A DNA stretch of 64,000 bases from Nocardia farcinica (GTDB taxonomy: Bacteria > Actinomycetota > Actinomycetes > Mycobacteriales > Mycobacteriaceae): NCBI RefSeq assembly GCF_001182745.1, contig NZ_LN868939.1, forward strand, positions 1,674,001 through 1,738,000, given 5' to 3'. The translations under genes were made by a program, and so were the position numbers. Every line of letters begins with the position of its first letter. Positions within the stretch are counted from its first letter, which is position 1. This document shows positions 8,511 to 17,298 of this stretch, piece by piece. The notes beneath the pieces were generated by a model, which saw nothing but the letters and a program-made list of their open reading frames with translations, made no database searches and had not been told where the DNA came from.

Positions 8511-8550
8511 AAGCTATCCGGTCCTGCCGACTTAAGCAAGCCTTACCTAA
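8511..8550 (-). promoter_or_regulatory. IdeR/DmdR iron box over a promoter for the five-gene operon
   Basis: On the minus strand, 8550-8532 reads TTAGGTAAGGCTTGCTTAA, matching 15 of 19 positions of the actinobacterial iron-box consensus TTAGGTTAGGCTAACCTAA. Inside it TTGCTT (8539-8534) and, 17 bases on, TAGCTT (8516-8511) make a plausible -35/-10 pair, so iron-loaded repressor would cover the -35. The predicted start of transcription is about 50 bases before the GTG of the oxygenase gene. Expected behaviour is repression with iron and induction without it. Confidence 0.75.
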
Positions 8551-8700
8551 GCGAGTCGGGGAAAAATAGCCGAATCGCATGACAGGCTAGAGCTTCCGTG
8601 GCCGGTGAGAGCGCTTTTCGGGGGCGCAGGCGCGGGTCGCGTCGGCGGCGCGGCGCCGTCAAGCCGGGTTACGCGGCGGCGTCTGGATGATGGAGTGGTG

Positions 8701-9423
8701 TTGTCGAAGAGAACCGGCGTCCTGGCCGCCGCGCTGGTGACCCTGGTCGTCGCCGGGTGCGGTCTCGGACAGGACCTGCCACCCATTCCCGAGGGCATCC
8801 CGCCCGGCCCCGGGGCCCCGTTGCCCGTCATCGACGTGGACGCGCCCGGCCGCGCCGCCCTGCAACTGCGCGACTGGGCCGAAACACAGTCCGGCACGCT
8901 CGGCATCCCCACCGTCGCACTCGAGGCCTACGGCTACGCGGCCGCGGTGATGGCGCGCTCCCGGCCCGGCTGCGGCATCGCCTGGACCACGCTGGCGGGC
9001 ATCGCCAGTGTGGAGAGCAAGCACGGCACCCACCGCGAGTCCGATCTGCACGCCGACGGCGTGGTGCGCCCGCCCATCATCGGCGTGGCGCTGGACGGCT
9101 CGCCGGGCGTGGCGGTCATCCGCGACACCGACGGCGGCGCGCTCGACGGCGACCCCGAGCACGACCGCGCGGTCGGACCGCTGCAGTTCATTCCCGAGAC
9201 CTGGCAGCGCTGGGGTGTCGACGCCAACGGCGACGGGGTGCTCGACCCGCAGAGCATCGACGACGCCGCGCTCACCGCCGCCCGGTACCTGTGCGCCAGC
9301 GGCGGCGACCTCACCTCCCGGGAGGGCTGGCAGCAGGCGCTGCTCACCTACAACCAGTCGACCAGCTATCTCCACACCGTCCGGCACCGCGCGGCCGCCT
9401 ACAGCGTGGGCCGGCGGGTGTGA
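8701..9423 (+). CDS. lpqU: Lipoprotein lytic transglycosylase (LpqU-like)
   Basis: About 240 residues. A short lipoprotein signal ends in the lipobox VAGC, so the mature protein is membrane-anchored on the outside. The rest holds a transglycosylase-type domain: GIASVESKHG carries the catalytic Glu, and AVGPLQFIPETWQRWG and LLTYNQS are the usual lysozyme-like blocks. It cleaves peptidoglycan glycan strands. TTG at 8701 is preferred (GGAG five bases upstream, lipid signal begins at once); GTG at 8698 is equally possible. Its place just before enolase matches lpqU (Rv1022) of M. tuberculosis. It diverges from the iron-box operon, so the box could also affect it. Confidence 0.82.
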   Translation: MSKRTGVLAAALVTLVVAGCGLGQDLPPIPEGIPPGPGAPLPVIDVDAPGRAALQLRDWAETQSGTLGIPTVALEAYGYAAAVMARSRPGCGIAWTTLAGIASVESKHGTHRESDLHADGVVRPPIIGVALDGSPGVAVIRDTDGGALDGDPEHDRAVGPLQFIPETWQRWGVDANGDGVLDPQSIDDAALTAARYLCASGGDLTSREGWQQALLTYNQSTSYLHTVRHRAAAYSVGRRV

Positions 9424-10821
<1,398 letters not shown>

Positions 10822-10854
10822 GGCTCGTGTTCGAAGGGTGAGGCGAGGAGATCC

Positions 10855-11526
10855 ATGACGGAGCGACGCGCGCGCGGTACCAGTCCGGCAGGACGCGGTG
10901 ACCGCCGCACGTCGCGCGCGGCCCGGTCGCGACCGCGGGCGGGCGCCGACGCGGAAGCGGCCGCCCGGCCCGCCGCGGCCCGCCCGCGCAGGCGGGTCGA
11001 GTCCGGGGACAAGAAGCGCGCCGAACCCCGCAAGATCGCGGTCCGCCGCGGCGAGGCCAAGGACAAGACCGAGCGCACCGTGCTCGGCCTGTCCACCGGC
11101 AAGGCCGTCATCCTCGCGGTGGTGATCTGCGCGCTCGCGCTCACCCTGTCGGTGCCGATGCGCACCTACTTCAGTCAGCGTGCCGAGGCGGCGCAGCTGG
11201 CTCAGGAGCGTCGCGAGCTCGAGGCCGATCTGGCCCGGCTGCGCGATCGCCGTGCCCAGCAGGAGGACCCGGCGTTCATCCGGTCCGAGGCCAAGGACCG
11301 GCTGCGGTTGGTGATGCCCGGCGAGACGCCCTACATCGTGCAGGTGCCCGGCATCGAGGCACCACCACGCCCGTCCGGCCCGACCCAGTCCAGGACCCCG
11401 GATCCCTGGTACACCGACCTGTGGCGCACCATCGCCCAGCCGCCGCCCGCCGAACCGGCCACCCCGCCGTCCGCCGTCCCCACGCCCACCGCACCGCCCC
11501 AGCCCGCACCGGAAGGACCACGGTGA
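10855..11526 (+). CDS. Septum-formation initiator (DivIC/FtsB-like) membrane protein
   Basis: 223 residues: a basic cytoplasmic arm of about 80 residues rich in Arg and Ala, one membrane helix at about 81-101 (AVILAVVICALALTLSVP), then an extracellular leucine-zipper-like coiled coil (RAEAAQLAQERRELEADLARLRDR) and a proline-rich tail. This is the FtsB/DivIC plan, a protein that bridges FtsQ and FtsL in the divisome; Rv1024 is the tuberculosis counterpart at the same position. The ATG follows GAGGAG. Its stop overlaps the DUF501 start in GTGA, so the two are translationally coupled. Confidence 0.88.
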   Translation: MTERRARGTSPAGRGDRRTSRAARSRPRAGADAEAAARPAAARPRRRVESGDKKRAEPRKIAVRRGEAKDKTERTVLGLSTGKAVILAVVICALALTLSVPMRTYFSQRAEAAQLAQERRELEADLARLRDRRAQQEDPAFIRSEAKDRLRLVMPGETPYIVQVPGIEAPPRPSGPTQSRTPDPWYTDLWRTIAQPPPAEPATPPSAVPTPTAPPQPAPEGPR

Positions 11527-12050
11527 GCGCACCGACCGACCGTGATCTCGAGATCGTCGCCGAACAACTCGGCCGCACCCCGCGCGGCGTGCTCGCCATC
11601 GCCTACCGCACGCCCGACGGCGTGCCCGCGGTGGTGAAGACCGCGCCGCGACTGCCCGACGGCACCCCGTTCCCGACGCTGTACTACCTCACCGACCCGC
11701 GCCTGACCGCCGAGGCGAGCAGGCAGGAGTCGGCCGGGGTGATGCGGGAGATGACCGAACGGCTGGCCCGGGATCCGGAGCTGGCCGCCGCCTACCGGGC
11801 CGCACACGAGAGCTACCTGGCCGAGCGCGACGCGATCGAACCGCTCGGCACCGATTTCACCGGCGGCGGGATGCCCGAGCGGGTGAAATGCCTGCACGTG
11901 CTCATCGCGCATTCGCTGGCCAAGGGGCCCGGGGTGAACCCGCTCGGTGACGAGGCCGTCGCGCTGGCCGCCGAGCACGGGTTGCGCGGCACCGTCGTTC
12001 CGGCCGACTGGCCGACCTACGAGCCGAAAGGCGGAGCAGCACATGAGTGA
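11523..12050 (+). CDS. DUF501 family protein
   Basis: 175 residues, one DUF501 domain. The opening DRDLEIVAEQLGRTPRG, the central TLYYLTDPRL, and the C-terminal VKCLHVLIAHSLAKGPGVNP with a Cys and His typical of the family are all present. The function of DUF501 is not established. The GTG overlaps the previous stop by four bases, and the next gene (ppx) starts eight bases before its stop, so three genes form one tightly packed operon. The same trio occurs at Rv1024-Rv1026. Confidence 0.9.
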   Translation: MSAPTDRDLEIVAEQLGRTPRGVLAIAYRTPDGVPAVVKTAPRLPDGTPFPTLYYLTDPRLTAEASRQESAGVMREMTERLARDPELAAAYRAAHESYLAERDAIEPLGTDFTGGGMPERVKCLHVLIAHSLAKGPGVNPLGDEAVALAAEHGLRGTVVPADWPTYEPKGGAAHE

Positions 12051-12990
12051 TCGGGTCGCCGCGGTCGACTGCGGCACCAACTCCATCCGGTTGCTGATCG
12101 CCGACGTGCGACCCGACGGACGGCTGGCCGACGTACACCGCGAGATGCGGATCGTGCGCCTGGGCCAGGGCGTCGACGCCACCGGCGCGCTGCACCCCGA
12201 CGCCATCGAACGCACCAGGGCGGCGCTGGCCGACTACGTCGACATCATGCGCGAGACGGGTGTCGCGCGGGTCCGCATGGTCGCCACCTCCGCGACCCGC
12301 GACGCCGCCAACCGCGCCGACTTCTTCGCGATGGCGCGCGCCGAACTGGGCCGGGCGGTCCCCGGCGCCGAAGCCGAGGTCATCAGCGGTGACGAGGAAG
12401 CCCGCCTGTCGTTCACCGGCGCGGTGGGCGAGCTGAGCGGCAGCGCCGGGCCGTTCGTCGTGGTCGATCTCGGCGGCGGTTCGACCGAGCTGGTCTTCGG
12501 TGACGCGAACGGCGTCGAGGCCGCGTTCTCCGCCGACATCGGCTGCGTGCGGATCACCGAACGTTGCCTGCACGACGACCCGCCCACCCGAGAGCAGATC
12601 GCCGAAGCCAGGCAGTTCGCCGCCGAGCGACTCGCCGAGGCGTTCGTCCGCGTCCCGGTCAGCCGCGCGCACACCTGGGTCGGGGTCGCGGGCACCATGA
12701 CCACGCTGGCCGCGGTCGCGCTCGACCTGCCCGAGTACGACCCCGCCCGCATCCACCTCACCGCGCTGCCGCTGGACCGGGTGCGCGCCGCCTGCGACCG
12801 GCTCATCGCGATGACCCACGACGAACGCGCCGCGCTGGGGCCCATGCATCCGGGCCGGGTGGACGTCATCGGCGGCGGCGCGGTGATCACCGAGCTGCTC
12901 GCCGAGGAGCTGTCCCGCCGGGCCGGCATCACCGAACTGGTCGTCAGCGAGCACGACATCCTCGACGGTATCGCCCTGTCCATCGCCTGA
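12043..12990 (+). CDS. ppx: Ppx/GppA-family exopolyphosphatase
   Basis: 315 residues with the actin-like ATPase fold: phosphate 1 loop DCGTNSIRLLIADV at the N-terminus, SATRDA near 85, the acidic EAEVISGDEEARLSF stretch, and phosphate 2 loop VDLGGGSTELVFG near 140. Such enzymes hydrolyse inorganic polyphosphate or pppGpp. At this length it is the short two-domain type without the C-terminal HD domain, like Rv1026. The ATG lies inside the end of the DUF501 gene (ATGAGTGA). Confidence 0.93.
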   Translation: MSDRVAAVDCGTNSIRLLIADVRPDGRLADVHREMRIVRLGQGVDATGALHPDAIERTRAALADYVDIMRETGVARVRMVATSATRDAANRADFFAMARAELGRAVPGAEAEVISGDEEARLSFTGAVGELSGSAGPFVVVDLGGGSTELVFGDANGVEAAFSADIGCVRITERCLHDDPPTREQIAEARQFAAERLAEAFVRVPVSRAHTWVGVAGTMTTLAAVALDLPEYDPARIHLTALPLDRVRAACDRLIAMTHDERAALGPMHPGRVDVIGGGAVITELLAEELSRRAGITELVVSEHDILDGIALSIA

Positions 12991-13048
12991 TCCGCCGCCG
13001 GAACGCCGGCGTTCGTTTCGGTCGAGATGATCGAGGTATTCCCGCCTC

Positions 13049-13705
13049 GTGCGACTCCTCCGAGCCCCGGGCGTCTACCGTCCGCAAACCGACACCCGGC
13101 TGCTGGCCGAGGCGGCCACCGCGGCCACCCTGCCGCAGCGGCCGCGCGTCCTCGATTCGTGCACCGGGACCGGGGCGCTGGCCATCGCCGCCGCCGAGGC
13201 GGGCGCCGAGTCCGTCACCGCGGTCGACCTGTCCCGCCGCGCCGTCGCCACCGCCTGGTTGAACAGCCGCCTGCGCGGGCTCCCCATCGAACTGCTGCGC
13301 GGTGATTTCGCGGCCGTGCTGGGGGAGCGGACCTTCGATGTGGTGCTGGCCAACCCGCCGTACGTGCCGTGCGCGGACCCGCACCCCGCCCGCGGCGCCG
13401 ACCGCGCCTGGGACGCCGGCCACGACGGCCGCGCGGTGCTGGACCGGCTCTGTGACCACCTGCCGCGGCTACTCGCCCCGCGTGGCGTCGCGTTGATCGT
13501 GCACTCCGAGCTGTGCGGCGAGGAGACGTCGCTGCGGCGGCTGCGTGACAACGGCTTGAAGGCCTCCACCGTCGCCCGCCACATCATCCCGTTCGGGCCG
13601 GTGCTGCGCGAGCGCGCCGCCTGGCTCGAATCGGTCGGGCTGATCGCGCCCGGCCAACGTCACGAGGAACTGGTGGTCATCCGTGCCGACCGCATCGAAC
13701 GCTGA
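13049..13705 (+). CDS. HemK2/MTQ2-like class I methyltransferase
   Basis: 218 residues. The N-terminus RAPGVYRPQTDTRLLAEA resembles the substrate-entry loop of HemK2 proteins, the SAM site is LDSCTGTGALAIAA, and LANPPYVP is the catalytic NPPY that methylates a glutamine or lysine amide. Family members modify release factors or other proteins; lacking the long N-terminal domain of PrmC, this one is nearer to the short HemK2/MTQ2 type. Start is GTG at 13049. The CDGSH gene starts within or just after its end, so the two are co-transcribed. Confidence 0.82.
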   Translation: MRLLRAPGVYRPQTDTRLLAEAATAATLPQRPRVLDSCTGTGALAIAAAEAGAESVTAVDLSRRAVATAWLNSRLRGLPIELLRGDFAAVLGERTFDVVLANPPYVPCADPHPARGADRAWDAGHDGRAVLDRLCDHLPRLLAPRGVALIVHSELCGEETSLRRLRDNGLKASTVARHIIPFGPVLRERAAWLESVGLIAPGQRHEELVVIRADRIER

Positions 13706-13742
13706 CGCACACACCGAAAACGACCGTGCCGGGACCGGATCG

Positions 13743-13967
13743 GTGACGGATCGCCGGGTGGTCCGCGCGGAACCGGAGCGGCGGCGCATCACCTACACCG
13801 ACGACGGCCCCGCGCTGGTGGAAGGACCGGTCGAACTGGTCTCGCCCGCGGGCGAGGTGATCACCTGCGACCGCTTCCTGGTCGCCCTGTGCATGTGCCG
13901 TCGCAGCAAGACCTATCCGCTGTGCGACACCAGCCACCGCAAACGGGTACGGCCGGCGCCGGAGTGA
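13743..13967 (+). CDS. CDGSH-type [2Fe-2S] protein (mitoNEET family)
   Basis: 74 residues from GTG at 13743; a GTG at 13683 would overlap the previous gene and add 20 residues. CMCRRSKTYPLCDTSH gives the C-x-C-x2-S-x3-P-x-C-D-x-S-H signature whose three cysteines and one histidine hold a labile [2Fe-2S] cluster. Such small proteins are thought to carry or sense iron-sulfur clusters; none is assigned a firm role in actinobacteria. It follows the methyltransferase closely and is succeeded by the 77-bp tandem repeats. Confidence 0.85.
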   Translation: MTDRRVVRAEPERRRITYTDDGPALVEGPVELVSPAGEVITCDRFLVALCMCRRSKTYPLCDTSHRKRVRPAPE

Positions 13968-13969
13968 AC

Positions 13970-14173
13970 CGGCCTGCGTGGTGACGCTGCGCTGCCGCCT
14001 CCGGCCGCTGACCCGCTCAGGCTGTGTTGGATTTGCCTGAGCGGGGCGGCCTGCGTGGTGACGCTGCGCTACCGCCTCCGGCCGCTGACCGCTCAGGCTG
14101 TGTTGGATTTCGCCTGAGCGGGGCGGCCTGCGTGGTGACGCGCGCTACCGCCTCCGGCCGCTGACCGCTCAGG
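13970..14173. repeat. 77-bp tandem repeat, 2.7 copies, each full copy with a hairpin
   Basis: Units at 13970-14046 and 14047-14123 are 77 bp each and nearly identical; a third, 14124-14173, is cut short. Each full unit ends in a dyad: CCCGCTCAGGC (14012-14022) with GCCTGAGCGGG (14035-14045), and CCGCTCAGGC (14089-14098) with GCCTGAGCGG (14112-14121). The third unit lacks the loop and runs straight into the stop codon of the minus-strand gene. The array probably works as a multiplied bidirectional terminator between converging genes. Confidence 0.9.
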
Positions 14174-15176
14174 CGGGGACCGGCAGTTCCTTGCGGAGCG
14201 AACTGCGGCCTGCCGTCCAGTTGTCGAGTACCTGGGTGGCGAAGCGATCTTCGAGCAGGTTCGTCACCTGGATGCCGAAGACCACCGATTCGGTGAGCGC
14301 GGGTTCCTCGCGGACCAGCGAGCCGATCACGTCGCGGCGCATCACCTGTTCGTGCACGGCGTCGGCTTCGACGTGCTCGGCGTAGAACCGCACGCAGGCC
14401 GGGTCGGCGTCGAAGGCGTCCAAGGCCTCCACCATCCGCCGCGATCCGGGCGGGGAAGTGATCTCCACGTCGGCGAAATGGCCCACCAGCGCGCCGCGCA
14501 GCTGCCGGTGCAGTCCGAACAGCGACATCATGTTCACGATCGCCAGCATCGGCGCCGGCACGTGCTCCAGGTAGTGCAGGTAGCCGTCGTCGAGTCCGGC
14601 GCCCGCCATCAGGTCGGCGTAGAGCCGGGCGTGCACGCGGTCGCCGTGGCCGCCGCCGTACTCGTCGAACTCCACCGCGACCAGCGAGGCCTTGGCCTGC
14701 CCCCGCAGCCGCGGGATCGCCCACACATAGGGATCGGCTTCCTTGTGGTGATAGATCGAGCGGTGCACGAAGTACTCCTGCACCTGCCACCACCGGCCCT
14801 CGTCGCGCAGATAGCGGCTCACCCCGGCCCCGTCGATCGGCTCGACCAGCAGCTGCTCGAGTTCGCCGTCGAGGTCCGCGCCGCCGGGCACGTCCGCCCG
14901 CAGCGCCGCCAGGTAGGGCCGTTCCAATCCGGCGCGGAAGCCGAGCAGACCCGGGTCCCATTCCCAGCCGGGATGCACGCCGTCGAAGCCGTAATAGTGC
15001 AGCTCGTAGCAGGTGTGCAGGGCCAGGTGCAGGTCCTCGCCGTAGGGATCGACGGAGTCGCCCACCCGCGGTAGGGCCGAGCCCGGTTCGCCGCGCAACG
15101 CGTCGACGACGGCGGCCGACAGCTCCCCGCGCGGTTCCGGCAACCTGGACAGCCCCGTCTTCCCGATCTCGATCAT
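14169..15176 (-). CDS. Iron-containing redox enzyme family protein (heme-oxygenase-like diiron fold)
   Basis: 335 residues, the usual length. HTCYELHYYGFDG, VQEYFVHRSIYHHKEADPY, VAVEFDEYGGG and FYAEHVEADAVHEQ give the spaced Glu and His ligands of the heme-oxygenase-like diiron (HDO) fold. Proteins of this fold oxidise small amines, fatty acids or amino-acid-derived groups, but this branch has no assigned substrate. Its 3' end lies within the third copy of the 77-bp repeat, and the SRPBCC gene is 58 bases upstream on the same strand. Confidence 0.8.
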   Translation of the reverse strand: MIEIGKTGLSRLPEPRGELSAAVVDALRGEPGSALPRVGDSVDPYGEDLHLALHTCYELHYYGFDGVHPGWEWDPGLLGFRAGLERPYLAALRADVPGGADLDGELEQLLVEPIDGAGVSRYLRDEGRWWQVQEYFVHRSIYHHKEADPYVWAIPRLRGQAKASLVAVEFDEYGGGHGDRVHARLYADLMAGAGLDDGYLHYLEHVPAPMLAIVNMMSLFGLHRQLRGALVGHFADVEITSPPGSRRMVEALDAFDADPACVRFYAEHVEADAVHEQVMRRDVIGSLVREEPALTESVVFGIQVTNLLEDRFATQVLDNWTAGRSSLRKELPVPA

Positions 15177-15234
15177 GACCGGCGAATACCCCGGCCGGCG
15201 CGGGTCTACCCGGTTGTGTCGGCGTTCACCCCGG

Positions 15235-15684
15235 TCAATCGCGGGTGCGTGCCCGTCCGACGATCAGATGGCACAGCCGCGCCAGCGACTCCTGGTTGCG
15301 CGGTTTGATGGCGGCGTGCTGCAGCGAGTTCGGCAGCAGCGTGCCCGGCCCGCGCATGGCGTGTTCGCGCATGACGATGCGGGTGGTCTCGGGCCCGGTC
15401 GCGGTCAGCTCCAGGATGATGTGCGCCGAGCCGACCGGCCACAGCCGGGCCTCGAGTTCGAGGCGCCGCGGCGGCTCGGCGGCCCGCACCATGGTGACGT
15501 CCTTGGCGGTGAACGGCCACGGTCCGACACTGTGGTGGATGCGGGAGCCCACCGCGGGCCAGTCCGGATCCACGTCCCGGATGTGGGAGGCGCCGACCAC
15601 CCACCCGGCATACAGCCAGCCGTCGCTGAGCACCGCGAAGGCGCGCTCGATGTCGGCGGGCACGATGATCTCCGCGTCGCTCAT
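15235..15684 (-). CDS. SRPBCC-family (polyketide cyclase/START-like) protein
   Basis: 149 residues. The start IIVPADIERAFAVLSDGWLYAGWVVG, followed by RDVDPDWPAVGSRIHHSVGPW and repeated beta strands (RLELEARLWP, HIILELTATGPETTRIVM), is the START/Bet v1-like ligand-binding cup. Actinobacteria hold many such proteins; most bind hydrophobic ligands and lack a known role. The ATG at 15684 has AAGGGACAGG upstream, better than the longer frame. It is divergent from the peptide transporter, with 131 bases between starts. Confidence 0.78.
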   Translation of the reverse strand: MSDAEIIVPADIERAFAVLSDGWLYAGWVVGASHIRDVDPDWPAVGSRIHHSVGPWPFTAKDVTMVRAAEPPRRLELEARLWPVGSAHIILELTATGPETTRIVMREHAMRGPGTLLPNSLQHAAIKPRNQESLARLCHLIVGRARTRD

Positions 15685-15815
15685 GGCCTGTCCCTTCGTC
15701 CCGTTCTCGCCCCCGACTTTCCCCGCCTGCGCGGACCGAAACCCGCGCCGGTGGGCGGCCGACGAATCCGGCGAGTTGTTCGCCACGCGGTAGCGGAATG
15801 TGTCAAGGTCTGCTC

Positions 15816-17282
15816 ATGTCGCACGTCGTGGAATCCGATCCACCGATCCCGGGCCGGACGCTGTTCGGCCATCCGATCGGGCTGACCAACCTGTTCGGTG
15901 TGGAGCTGTGGGAACGGTTCTCCTTCTACGGCATGCTCACGATCCTCGGGTACTACCTCTACTACTCGGTGACCGAGGGCGGGCTCGGGCTCGCGCAGGA
16001 GACCGGCGTCGGCATCGTCGGCGCCTACGGCGGTCTGGTCTACCTGTCCACCGTGCTCGGCGGCTGGGTCGCCGACCGGCTGCTCGGCATGGAGCGCACC
16101 GTGTTCTACGGCGGCGTCGTGGTGGTCGCCGGGCATCTCGCGCTGGCCGTGCTGCCCGGACTGACCGGCGTCGGCGTCGGCTTGACGCTGGTCGCACTGG
16201 GCAGCGGCGCCCTCAAGGCCAACGCCTCATCCCTGCTCGGCACCCTCTATCCCGCCGACGACGCCCGCATCGACGGCGGCTTCACCCTCTTCTACCTCGG
16301 TATCAACCTCGGCGCCTTCACCGGCCCGCTGCTCACCGGCGTGTTGCAGACCCACTGGGGCTTCCATTTCGGTTTCGGCGCGGCCGCCGTCGGCATGACC
16401 CTCGGCCTGGCCCAGTACGTGATCTTCCGGCGCAACCTCGGCACCGCGGGCAAGACCGTGCCCAACCCGCTGCCGCGCCGCGCCTACGCCCCGATCCTGG
16501 CGGCGGTGGCGACCGCGGCCGCGGTGGTCGCGCTCACCTGGGCGGTCGGCTGGGTCACCCTCGACAACCTGCCGGAGGTGACCACCGGCGTCATCGTGGT
16601 CGCCTCGGCCGCCTACTTCCTGGTCATGCTCACCAGCGCGAAGGTCACCCCGATCGAGCGCAGCCGGGTGCGCGCGTTCCTGCCGCTGTTCCTCGCCAAC
16701 GCGGTGTTCTGGAGCCTGTTCCAGCAGATCTTCACGGTGCTGGCCGTCTACTCCGACGAGCGGATGAACTGGAGCATCTTCGGCTGGACCGCGCCCAGCA
16801 ACTGGATCGGCTCGGTGGAACCGGTGTGGATCATCGTGCTCTCGCCGTTGTTCGCGCTGCTGTGGACGCGGCTGGGCAATCGAGCGCCCTCCACCCCGCG
16901 CAAGTTCGCGCTCGGGGTGATCGGCATGGGCGCCTCGTTCCTGCTGTTCATGCCGCTGGCCGGGTTCTCCGACGGCGGAGTTCCGGCCGTGCTCGTGCTG
17001 CTGGTACTGGCCGGTTTCGCGATCTCCGAGCTGCTGCTGTCCCCGATCGGACTGGCCGTCACCACCCAGCTGGCGCCCGAGGCGTTCCGCGCCCAGATGA
17101 TGGCGTTGTATTTCTTCTCCGTGGGTATTGGTACGTCTATGTCCGGTGTCCTCGCTCGTTTCTACGATCCGCAGCACGAGGCGGTCTATTTCGGCGTCAC
17201 CGGTGCCGTCGCTATTGTGATCGGCCTGATCGTTGCGGCCCTCGGTCCGTGGATCAGCCGTTACATGGCCGGCGTCCATTAG
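15816..17282 (+). CDS. POT/PTR-family proton-coupled peptide transporter
   Basis: 488 residues with about twelve to fourteen membrane helices. The first helix ends in FGVELWERFSFYG, the ExxERFxYYG proton-coupling motif of POT transporters, and TLFYLGINLGAFTGPL is the second family signature. It imports di- and tripeptides with protons. ATG at 15816 preceded by AAGG; an upstream GTG at 15798 is less likely. The APC permease starts 16 bases after its stop, so a two-gene uptake operon for peptides and amino acids is likely. Confidence 0.9.
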   Translation: MSHVVESDPPIPGRTLFGHPIGLTNLFGVELWERFSFYGMLTILGYYLYYSVTEGGLGLAQETGVGIVGAYGGLVYLSTVLGGWVADRLLGMERTVFYGGVVVVAGHLALAVLPGLTGVGVGLTLVALGSGALKANASSLLGTLYPADDARIDGGFTLFYLGINLGAFTGPLLTGVLQTHWGFHFGFGAAAVGMTLGLAQYVIFRRNLGTAGKTVPNPLPRRAYAPILAAVATAAAVVALTWAVGWVTLDNLPEVTTGVIVVASAAYFLVMLTSAKVTPIERSRVRAFLPLFLANAVFWSLFQQIFTVLAVYSDERMNWSIFGWTAPSNWIGSVEPVWIIVLSPLFALLWTRLGNRAPSTPRKFALGVIGMGASFLLFMPLAGFSDGGVPAVLVLLVLAGFAISELLLSPIGLAVTTQLAPEAFRAQMMALYFFSVGIGTSMSGVLARFYDPQHEAVYFGVTGAVAIVIGLIVAALGPWISRYMAGVH

Positions 17283-17298
17283 CAGAAGGAGTGACCAG

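Noticed and set aside
8532..8550. Zur (zinc) box reading of the operator, by analogy with EDDS clusters
   Set aside because: The sequence follows the TTAGGTwAGGCT pattern of IdeR/DtxR sites and not the TGA-n-ATTTTCA pattern of Zur.
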